A stretch of DNA of 14,781 bases from an uncultured Lachnospiraceae bacterium (GTDB taxonomy: Bacteria; Bacillota; Clostridia; Lachnospirales; Lachnospiraceae), in assembly GCA_946183625.1 (NCBI GenBank), contig CAMHCL010000028.1, positions 1 to 14,781 of the forward strand, given 5' to 3'. A program made the translations under genes and the position numbers. Positions 1 to 6,718 of the stretch are shown one piece after another (the first letter of the stretch is position 1; every line of letters begins with the position of its first letter). The notes below the pieces were generated by a model. That model was not told where the DNA came from and did no database searches. It saw only the letters and a list, made by a program, of their open reading frames with translations.

Positions 1-120
1 CATAAGCACCTATTTTTTAGATATTTGCCCTGTCTACTTGACAGGGGGCATATCATGATCCAAATCATCCGCTCTTTTATTTCTACATTTCAAAGTTCAA
101 TCCCTGATCTCTGCTGATAT
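1..120. other. Non-coding region downstream of trkH, with small inverted repeat
   Basis: No gene is supported here. A 7-bp perfect inverted repeat (CCCTGTC at 28-34, GACAGGG at 40-46, loop of 5) lies about 75 nt past the trkH stop. Neither strand has a T-run after it, so it is not a convincing intrinsic terminator, though it may stabilise an mRNA end. On the minus strand an ATG falls at positions 3-1, preceded by AGGTG four or so bases upstream, so the next gene could begin exactly at the window edge. That cannot be tested without more sequence. Confidence 0.35.
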
Positions 121-1557
121 CTACTTCCTTCTCCATGTCGAAGGAGCTATACAGATAAGCACTGGAAGTATCTCCAGTCTTCCTGCGATCATATCTACGA
201 TAAGTACCCATTTTGAAATATCACTGTAATCTGCAAAATTACCTGTAGGTCCTACTACTCCAAGTCCGGGACCGATATTATTCATAGTAGCTGCGATCGA
301 GGTAAATGATGTTACCAGATCAAAGCCATCTTTACTGATCACAAGAAGTGATGCAACAAATACGAAAATGTATGCCATCAGAAATACATTTGCCGCCTTG
401 ATAACGCCTTCATTTACTGGCTTATAGTCCAGCCTGATACTCTTTACAGCACTTGGATGTATGTTCTTCTGAACTTCTCTCTTAATCTCTTTGAAATACA
501 GAACCCATCTGGAGACCTTAAGTCCACCACCTGTACTTCCGGCACAGGCACCTATGAACATTATCATGACCAGAACAGCCTGTGGAAGTGTATTCCAAAG
601 ACCGAAGTCCTGAGTTGCATAACCAGTTGTTGTGATGATAGAAGCCACCTGGAAAGCCGCATGATGAACAGCGCCAGGAACGCTTGCATATCCATGAACC
701 GTACCGATAGCTACAAGCGCTATTGCCACAACTATTATTATAAGATATGTTCTAACTTCTTCACATTTTAGAACACTACTGAATTTCTTCTTTATAAGCA
801 GGAAGTACATATTGAAATTAACGCCAAATGCAATCATTCCTATTGTAACTATTGCCTGGCTAAAAGTATTGTAGCTGGCCAGACTGTCACTTCTAACACC
901 GAATCCTCCTGTACCTGCTGTACCAAAGGAAATACAGATAGAATCAAATATCGGCATTCCTGTTATGCAGAGCAATATGATAAGAACCAGAGTCATCACT
1001 GTATATATGGCATACAATGTCTTTGCTGTTTCTCTAACCTTCGGAACCATTTTCTCAACGCTTGGTCCCGGGCTTTCCGCTCTCATGATGTTCATCTCGT
1101 CTGCACTTGATGGAAGGAATATCATCATAAATACGAGTATTCCCATTCCGCCAATCCAGTGAGTAAAGCTTCTCCAGAACATTATACAATGAGGAATAGA
1201 TTCCAGATCACTAAGGATACTTGCTCCTGTTGTAGTAAATCCGGATGCTGTTTCAAAAACTGCATCTGTATATGATTTAATAACTCCTGATATAACAAAA
1301 GGAAGAGCCCCTATAAGACTCATTATGAACCAGGCCAGAACGGTTATAACAAATCCTTCCTTAGCTCTGATACTAGTCTTCTGAGGCTTTTTGTACATTA
1401 TAAGGCGGCCAGCTATAATAGATATGGCCGCCACTATTCCCAATGAAAATATAGCTTTCTCTCTATATATGATTCCACATATGATAGGGAGAAACATCAG
1501 AAACCCTTCAAACTCTATAAGCTTTCCCAGTGTATATCTGACAATCTTAAAATTCAT
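121..1557 (-). CDS. trkH: Trk/Ktr-type potassium uptake protein TrkH (membrane pore subunit)
   Basis: K+-translocating membrane subunit of a Trk system, 478 residues, about the usual length for TrkH (around 480). Hydrophobic helices run throughout. Four pore-loop signatures are in order: SGFTTTGAS (about 105-113), FGTAGTGGFG (211-220), SIITTTGYAT (306-314) and AATMNNIGPG (422-431). The conserved end GRLEILPVL (459-467) is intact, so the gene is complete. The motif SFTHWIGGMG (130-139) is also typical. The start is ATG with an AGG-containing ribosome site about 8 nt upstream. It lies 27 nt behind trkA, whose product gates it, so the two are almost certainly co-transcribed. The ion is inferred from the family; K+ versus Na+ coupling cannot be told from sequence. 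Confidence 0.95.
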   Translation of the reverse strand: MNFKIVRYTLGKLIEFEGFLMFLPIICGIIYREKAIFSLGIVAAISIIAGRLIMYKKPQKTSIRAKEGFVITVLAWFIMSLIGALPFVISGVIKSYTDAVFETASGFTTTGASILSDLESIPHCIMFWRSFTHWIGGMGILVFMMIFLPSSADEMNIMRAESPGPSVEKMVPKVRETAKTLYAIYTVMTLVLIILLCITGMPIFDSICISFGTAGTGGFGVRSDSLASYNTFSQAIVTIGMIAFGVNFNMYFLLIKKKFSSVLKCEEVRTYLIIIVVAIALVAIGTVHGYASVPGAVHHAAFQVASIITTTGYATQDFGLWNTLPQAVLVMIMFIGACAGSTGGGLKVSRWVLYFKEIKREVQKNIHPSAVKSIRLDYKPVNEGVIKAANVFLMAYIFVFVASLLVISKDGFDLVTSFTSIAATMNNIGPGLGVVGPTGNFADYSDISKWVLIVDMIAGRLEILPVLICIAPSTWRRK

Positions 1558-1584
1558 TACTTTTACCTGCTACTTATCTGTCTG

Positions 1585-2943
1585 TTATTTGATAATCTCA
1601 TTTATACTTCGTAATCCCGACTTAATGGTTACGATTACCACCTTATCACCAACCTGGATCGTATCATGTCCACCAGGTCGTATGATACTGCCATTTCTAT
1701 ATATGCAGCATATCAGAGTATCATCAATTATATCCAGATCCTTCAGAGCCACATTACAATATCCGAAATCTTCGCCAACCAGGAATTCAAGAGCCTCAAC
1801 TCTTCCATCCATGATCCTGTACATAGCTTCAACATCACTGCCCATAGTATTACCCATAGATCTGACATATCTGGCTATGTAATCAGCAGTGATCCGCTTT
1901 GTACTTACTATATTTCCAACCGGAAGCTCTGTAACCAGATCCTCATATGAATTACGATGAATTCTTATAATAGACTTAATATTTGGATTTAATTTATTGA
2001 GATAGAGAGACAGCAGGATATTTGCTTCATCCTGGTGCATAAGACTGCAGACAGCATCCATATCCTCTATGGACTCCTGTAACAGCAGATTCTTCTCTGT
2101 GGCATCTCCATGAATTATCATAGCCTTCGGAAGAAGTTCTGACAATTCTTCGCAGCGATTGATATCCTTCTCAATAATCTTAACACGGATCTTATTAGCA
2201 ATAAGTCTCTGTGCCAGATAGAAGGCTATAGTACCGCCACCGGCTATAAGTACATTTTTAATCTTCTTAGCTTTAATACCTACCTTGTTCAGGTATTCAC
2301 TGACGTCAGCCAGTGAAACTGTGACAGATATCTTGTCACCTGCATAGAGTACACTGTCACCCTTTGGTATGAATACTTCCTTATTATGTTCAGCAACACA
2401 CACGAGAGCCTTGGTTCCTACCTTGGAAGAAATCTCTCTCATAGAGAGTCCATCCAGCATAGATCCTTCAGGTATCTCCAGGCCGATAAGACTCACCTTA
2501 CCCTTGGCAAATGTATCGACCTCCAGAGCAGATGGTATCTGAATAAGTCTTGTAATCTCGGCAGCAGCAACACTTTCAGGATTGATAGAAAGTGAAAGAC
2601 CCAGTTCATCTCTGAGATACTTGATCTCATCGGTATACTGTGGGCTTCTGATACGGGCTATGGTCTGGCAGCTACCTGTCTTCTTCGCTATAAGGCATGC
2701 CAGCATATTCTTCTCATCATCATCTGTTACAGCTATCAGAAGATCTGCTGTCTTAACTCCGGATTCAACCTGAGCCTTAATACTGGTACAGTCTCCATGA
2801 TAACCTATAACATCAACCATACTTGTAACGCTGTTAAGTGCGTCCATATCCTTATCAATGACTGTAACTTCATGGCCGGATTTAGTAAGTATATCTGCAA
2901 GTGCCTGTCCAACCTTGCCACAACCACCTATAATAATATTCAT
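1585..2943 (-). CDS. trkA: Trk system potassium uptake protein TrkA (NAD-binding RCK subunit)
   Basis: Cytosolic regulatory subunit that binds the TrkH pore and controls K+ flux in response to bound nucleotide. It has 452 residues and the full duplicated architecture: RCK N-terminal Rossmann fold 1 with GGCGKVG (6-12) and the strand-end acid in VIDKD (28-32), TrkA-C domain 1 (about 140-220), Rossmann fold 2 with LIAGGGTIA (232-240), and TrkA-C domain 2 (about 370-450). In the second nucleotide fold the glycine pattern GGGTIA is looser than in the first, as is common. The start ATG overlaps the stop of the chelatase-like gene by 4 nt (ATGA), and a GAGGT ribosome site sits 9 nt upstream inside that gene. 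This implies translational coupling. trkH follows 27 nt later. Confidence 0.95.
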   Translation of the reverse strand: MNIIIGGCGKVGQALADILTKSGHEVTVIDKDMDALNSVTSMVDVIGYHGDCTSIKAQVESGVKTADLLIAVTDDDEKNMLACLIAKKTGSCQTIARIRSPQYTDEIKYLRDELGLSLSINPESVAAAEITRLIQIPSALEVDTFAKGKVSLIGLEIPEGSMLDGLSMREISSKVGTKALVCVAEHNKEVFIPKGDSVLYAGDKISVTVSLADVSEYLNKVGIKAKKIKNVLIAGGGTIAFYLAQRLIANKIRVKIIEKDINRCEELSELLPKAMIIHGDATEKNLLLQESIEDMDAVCSLMHQDEANILLSLYLNKLNPNIKSIIRIHRNSYEDLVTELPVGNIVSTKRITADYIARYVRSMGNTMGSDVEAMYRIMDGRVEALEFLVGEDFGYCNVALKDLDIIDDTLICCIYRNGSIIRPGGHDTIQVGDKVVIVTIKSGLRSINEIIK

Positions 2944-3719
2944 ATATTCATTACCTCATACAAATGTTTAAGATAAATCCTCTGGATAGGTTCATATTCA
3001 CCTAACCCCTTAAAGTCATAGACAACATCGTACCCCTCAAAAGCCAGTCTGTCAATCAAATCATTAAACTCTCTGGATACCACGTTCTCCACATCCTCAC
3101 CAGCCATAAACTCAAGCGGAACTAAAACTACTCTACCTTCATCAGTGCCGCTGTTCTTCAATTCCTGAAGAACATGGAACATTCTCTTCTTTCCAGCTAT
3201 GGTTGCCACATAGGCCTTTTTGCCAAAAAATGTCTTAAGTGCATTTTCAAGATCTTCTAATTCTTCATTTCCATCTTCTTCATCTCCAGGATGGACAACA
3301 ATAAAGATATCGTCACCCACGTCCTGGCCGAAGGCTCCATGAAGAGCTCTTGCACATATCTCTACATCCTCCTTACGTGTAAGGAGCGGTCTTGTAGCCT
3401 TAACCTCTGAAAAAAGCGTTGCACAGCTGCTTATATCCTGACCAGTCTGTCTTCCTGCTGCATCATCGATCATATCTGTAAGTATCACATAGAGATTTGT
3501 AACCCCTGCATCCTTCATAGAAAGCATGGCAGCCTTCACATTCTGCACCTTCTCACCCTTCTCACGAAGAGCCCGTCTTACATCAGCATCAGTAAATGCC
3601 AGGCCAACCTCTGCATCTTCAAATCTATCCTTGATACTGAGAGCCATTTCATCTATGGTTCTCTCCCTTACATCAGATAAAACTGTTCCGTGATTAACTA
3701 TCAGAATTCCCTGTTTCAT
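2940..3719 (-). CDS. CbiK-like sirohydrochlorin cobaltochelatase-fold protein, metal site degenerate
   Basis: 259 residues, close to the length of class II anaerobic cobaltochelatase CbiK (about 264). It can be followed along the CbiK family: ILIVNHGT start (5-12), AFTDADVRRALR (41-52), PLLTRKED (111-118), VVHPG (141-145), LVPLEFMAGED (199-209) and GLGEYEPIQRIYLKHL (238-253). CbiK inserts Co2+ into sirohydrochlorin using two His and one Glu. From memory of the Salmonella enzyme, the first His is kept (H143), but the Glu position reads Ala (A175 in TIAG) and the second His reads Asp or Glu (E208/D209 in AGED). An additional His (H10) sits in the N-terminal half where CbiX/SirB enzymes carry a metal ligand. 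Chelatase activity is therefore doubtful; a binding or altered-specificity role is possible. I prefer this start (MKQGIL) because GGGGTGG lies 5 nt upstream at 3725-3731; an ATG 21 nt earlier has poor ribosome-site spacing. No other cobalamin or siroheme gene is near. Confidence 0.75.
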   Translation of the reverse strand: MKQGILIVNHGTVLSDVRERTIDEMALSIKDRFEDAEVGLAFTDADVRRALREKGEKVQNVKAAMLSMKDAGVTNLYVILTDMIDDAAGRQTGQDISSCATLFSEVKATRPLLTRKEDVEICARALHGAFGQDVGDDIFIVVHPGDEEDGNEELEDLENALKTFFGKKAYVATIAGKKRMFHVLQELKNSGTDEGRVVLVPLEFMAGEDVENVVSREFNDLIDRLAFEGYDVVYDFKGLGEYEPIQRIYLKHLYEVMNI

Positions 3720-3749
3720 ATAGTCCACCCCATGCCTCATCTGTCACAT

Positions 3750-4448
3750 TTAACTTCTTTTAGAAATAATTACATTCCCAGTCTTAACAATACTGTTTTC
3801 AGGAACATATCCCCTGATTGGTGAAAGAGGATATATATTTGTATGTCTTCCGATTACAGAACCCGGATTAAGGACACTGTTGCATCCTACTTCTACATAA
3901 TCCCCAAGCATGGCGCCGAACTTCTTAAGTCCTGTCTCTATCTCAAGATCAGCATTTTCATCATATCCCTTTACTACAACCAGAGTCTTATCAGACTTTA
4001 CATTTGACGTAATGGATCCGGCACCCATGTGAGACTTGAATCCAAGAATGGAATCACCAACATAGTTGTAATGAGGAACCTGTACATTATCAAATATGAT
4101 AACGTTCTTAAGTTCAGTTGAATTACCAACTACGCAGCCCTTGCCTACCAGGGCATTTCCTCTGACGAAAGCACATTGACGAACCTCCGTCTCCGCACCA
4201 ATGATCGCAGGTCCATGAATATAGGCAGAATCAAAAACTGTAGCAGTCTTGTGAATCCATACATCATCACCTCTCTTGATGTATTCATCTGCATGATTCT
4301 CATCTATATCCTTGCCCAGTTCTAATATATATTCCCCGATGTGAGGAAGAACCTCCCATGGATAAGTATACTTCTCCATAAGTGGAGCTGCCGCTGTATG
4401 ACTCAGATCATACAAAGCTGTAATTTTAACGTTTTCTACTGTATTCAT
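3750..4448 (-). CDS. Left-handed beta-helix (hexapeptide) acyltransferase, GlmU C-terminal-like
   Basis: 232 residues. After an N-terminal segment of about 65 residues there are imperfect hexapeptide repeats typical of left-handed beta-helix acyltransferases: VWIHKTATVFDSAYIHGPAI (63-82), IIGAETEVR (82-90), ALVGKGCVVG (99-108) and YVEVGCNSVLNPGSVIG (184-200). HYNYVGDS (126-133) matches the acetyltransferase active-site His region of GlmU (HxxYxGD), and MGAGSITSNVKSD (141-153) matches its GAGT-type motif. The uridylyltransferase domain of full GlmU is missing, so this is a stand-alone sugar-nucleotide or sugar O/N-acyltransferase-like protein. The substrate is unknown, though acetylation of an amino sugar is plausible. 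The start is the ATG at 4448, with AAAGGAG 8 nt upstream; a GTG 24 nt earlier has no such site. The chelatase-like gene follows after 30 nt. Confidence 0.8.
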   Translation of the reverse strand: MNTVENVKITALYDLSHTAAAPLMEKYTYPWEVLPHIGEYILELGKDIDENHADEYIKRGDDVWIHKTATVFDSAYIHGPAIIGAETEVRQCAFVRGNALVGKGCVVGNSTELKNVIIFDNVQVPHYNYVGDSILGFKSHMGAGSITSNVKSDKTLVVVKGYDENADLEIETGLKKFGAMLGDYVEVGCNSVLNPGSVIGRHTNIYPLSPIRGYVPENSIVKTGNVIISKRS

Positions 4449-4456
4449 ATCTATCT

Positions 4457-4463
4457 CTCCTTT
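4457..4463 (-). promoter_or_regulatory. Ribosome binding site of the hexapeptide acyltransferase gene
   Basis: AAAGGAG on the minus strand, 8 nt before the ATG at 4448. It decides in favour of this start over the upstream in-frame GTG at 4472, which would place this Shine-Dalgarno sequence inside the coding region. Confidence 0.8.
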
Positions 4464-4483
4464 ATTATTCACAACATTCTTGA

Positions 4484-4619
4484 GGTCATATCGACATATA
4501 TCTGCACGGAACCGTTGGAGAACGTCGGTTCTTTGGCTGTGTATTTTACAGCCTTAGAACCGCTACGTTCGGAATCGAGGCGAGAGCCGTGTGACGAGCA
4601 GATATATGTCGATATGACC
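4484..4619. repeat. 136-nt near-palindromic intergenic element with nested hairpin
   Basis: The outer arms are perfect 22-nt inverted repeats: 4484-4505 begins GGTCATATCGAC and 4598-4619 is its exact reverse complement. Inside, ACGG (4506-4509) can pair with CCGT (4587-4590). Then GAACGT (4520-4525) pairs with ACGTTC (4565-4570), CGGTTCT (4526-4532) with AGAACCG (4556-4562), and GGCTGT (4535-4540) with ACAGCC (4548-4553), closing a 7-nt loop (4541-4547). About 45 base pairs can form in total. The element sits 2 nt past the topB stop and ends about 35 nt before the next gene's start codon. There is no T-run after it on either strand, no target-site duplication is visible and no protein is encoded. 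It could be a MITE-like or REP-like dispersed palindrome, or a structured RNA element in the transcript. Confidence 0.85.
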
Positions 4620-4621
4620 CT

Positions 4622-6664
4622 CTACTTCTTTGTATAGTATGGTTTCGTCTTATCAAATACCAGATGCATCTGGTTCTGATTTCTAACCTGCTTTACGGCA
4701 TTAGTATATTTTACTACATATCCCTTCAGCTTCACCATATATTCGTCTTCAGTTATTGTACCTTCGGCTACATAGCTCAGCCCTTTCTCCCAGCTGGCTG
4801 TAAGGTCAGCGCGAAGCAGATCATTAATGGAGTATTGTACCACATCATATATAATCTCTCCCAGGAATGTAGGTGCAAGAACCTGAGTTTTCTTGTTGAG
4901 GGTGATATACTTGTTGCTCACCAGTTTTGTGATTATTGAATCTCTGGTGGCTGATGTTCCGATACCTGAACCCTTTATCTGCTCTCTTAGTTCTTCATCT
5001 TCTATAAGCTGACCTGCATTCTCCATTGCAAGGATCATGGAACCGGAGGTGTACCTCTTCGGTGGATTGGTCTTACCTTCCTTGACACTGAAGCCCAATC
5101 CTTTCAGAACATCTCCCTTCTTAAGGCCTGCCACGTAGCTCATTACGTCTTCACTTGCCTCCTGGTCAGCACCATCCTGATTCTGATCAGTTCCTTCTTC
5201 TGCAGACTTATTCTTCTGTCCGAACTTAGGATCTGCTATCTTCAGATATCCCGGATTCTCAAGCACCTTGAAGTTAGCCTGGAATTCTTCTGTATTTCTC
5301 TCCAGACTCATACTGATCTTCTTATAGGTTGCCGGCGGGAAGAATATGGACAGAAATCTTCTGACTATCAGGTCATAAACCTTACTCTGAATGTCTGATA
5401 GCTTCCCCAGCTGCCCCAGTCCCTGTCCGGTAGGTATTATAGCATAGTGATCAGTAATCATTTTATCATTTACATATTTAGATTTAGATATATTCTTATG
5501 TCCACCCTTATCCACTACAAACTTTGCATACTGTCCAAGTCCCGGATAAGATGTAAGTCCGCTCAGGTTTTTATCTATAACCTTCGCTATGGCTGTAGAC
5601 AGCACTCTTGCATCAGTTCTCGGATAAGTTACCAGCTTCTTCTCATATAATTCCTGAACTATATTCAGAGTTTCTGATGGACTTATCTTAAATAATCTGG
5701 AGCAGTCATTCTGAAGCTCTGCCAGGTTATAAAGCATTGGAGGATTCTTCTTCTCCGTCTTCTTGGATAAACTCTTTATCTTCAGAGTAACCGGCTTAGG
5801 ATCTTCCAGAGATTTGATAAGTGCCTCTGCATCTTCTTTCTTCAGAAATCCATTATCCTTATAAAGTCCCGGATTTCCATAGTATTTGCTTCCTTCTACA
5901 CAACGCCACTCGGCATCAAAAAGCTTGGTATCATCTTCCTCTGAAGCCTTCTTTCCCACCGATGCCACAACTCTGTAGAATGGTGTGGAATTAAAATCTC
6001 TGATTTCCCTCTCTCGTCTCACTACCATTCCCAGTACACAGGTCATAACCCTGCCCACGGCAATGACACATTTATCCACTCCCAGATAATTCTTTACAGG
6101 ATAGGAATATTTTAGCGTAAGGGCTCTTGAGAAATTGATACCCATCAGATAATCTTCTTTAGCTCTGAGATAAGCGGAGCAGCTTAAATTATCATACTCT
6201 GACAGATCCTTAGCTTCTCTTATGCCTCGTAATATCTCTTCCTCTGTCTGGGAATCGATCCATACTCTTTTCTTATTCTTTGTATCAGGTACTCCTGCCA
6301 GGCTGTCCACCAGTCTGTAGATGTACTCTCCTTCACGTCCCGAGTCGGTACAGACATATATAGTCTCCACATCATCTCTGTTGAGAAGTCTGCTCACTAT
6401 ATCAAACTGTTTTTTTACCGCCGGGATAACTTCATACTTATATTCTTCAGGAATAAACGGGATGGAATCAAAGGACCATCTCTTCAGTGATGGATCATAA
6501 ACCTCAGGATAGCTCATCGCCACCAGATGACCCACGCACCATGTCACTATATAATTGTCATTTTCTATATAACCGTCCTTACGGCTGCCTGATATCTTAA
6601 GTGCATCTGCAAACTGCTGGGCAACCGACGGTTTTTCTGCTATAAATAAACTTTTAGTAGTCAT
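4622..6664 (-). CDS. topB: DNA topoisomerase III (type IA)
   Basis: Relaxes or decatenates DNA by passing one strand through a transient single-strand break, forming a 5'-phosphotyrosine link. It has 680 residues. The N-terminal Toprim domain has FIAEKPSVA (7-15) with the conserved Glu, and CTDSGREGE (105-113) as the acidic motif in the TDxGREGE form seen in Firmicute TopB. The catalytic Tyr is Y347 in LVTYPRTDARVLS (344-356). Other type IA signatures are PPMLYNLAELQND (308-320), DHYAIIPT (405-412) and GIGTSATRDSII (567-578). An acidic low-complexity insert lies at about 485-507. The protein ends at the core with no C-terminal zinc fingers. The start ATG has AGAAGGA about 4 nt upstream. It follows the VWA gene after 54 nt in the same direction and could be co-transcribed. 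TopB is also common on conjugative elements, but no other element gene is seen here. Confidence 0.95.
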   Translation of the reverse strand: MTTKSLFIAEKPSVAQQFADALKISGSRKDGYIENDNYIVTWCVGHLVAMSYPEVYDPSLKRWSFDSIPFIPEEYKYEVIPAVKKQFDIVSRLLNRDDVETIYVCTDSGREGEYIYRLVDSLAGVPDTKNKKRVWIDSQTEEEILRGIREAKDLSEYDNLSCSAYLRAKEDYLMGINFSRALTLKYSYPVKNYLGVDKCVIAVGRVMTCVLGMVVRREREIRDFNSTPFYRVVASVGKKASEEDDTKLFDAEWRCVEGSKYYGNPGLYKDNGFLKKEDAEALIKSLEDPKPVTLKIKSLSKKTEKKNPPMLYNLAELQNDCSRLFKISPSETLNIVQELYEKKLVTYPRTDARVLSTAIAKVIDKNLSGLTSYPGLGQYAKFVVDKGGHKNISKSKYVNDKMITDHYAIIPTGQGLGQLGKLSDIQSKVYDLIVRRFLSIFFPPATYKKISMSLERNTEEFQANFKVLENPGYLKIADPKFGQKNKSAEEGTDQNQDGADQEASEDVMSYVAGLKKGDVLKGLGFSVKEGKTNPPKRYTSGSMILAMENAGQLIEDEELREQIKGSGIGTSATRDSIITKLVSNKYITLNKKTQVLAPTFLGEIIYDVVQYSINDLLRADLTASWEKGLSYVAEGTITEDEYMVKLKGYVVKYTNAVKQVRNQNQMHLVFDKTKPYYTKK

Positions 6665-6718
6665 GTTTTCCTTCTCGCCTGGGTTTTTTCTGGCAAACCT
6701 TTCTTATATACCCACTGA

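Noticed and set aside
1391..1882. 163-codon plus-strand frame across trkH and trkA
   Set aside because: Antisense to both Trk genes; composition is that of a shadow frame.
4484..4619. Intrinsic transcription terminator after topB
   Set aside because: The hairpin is far longer than a normal terminator and no T-run follows on the minus or plus strand.
4484..4619. Insertion sequence with terminal inverted repeats
   Set aside because: There is no transposase frame in 136 nt and no flanking direct repeat; at most a non-autonomous element.
4341..4637. 98-codon plus-strand frame covering the palindromic element
   Set aside because: It runs from antisense of the acyltransferase through the palindrome; the palindrome explains its absence of stops, and no ribosome site is present.
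4622..6664. topB as a sign of an integrative conjugative element
   Set aside because: No relaxase, VirB4/VirD4, integrase or attachment-site gene is present; neighbours look like ordinary chromosomal genes.
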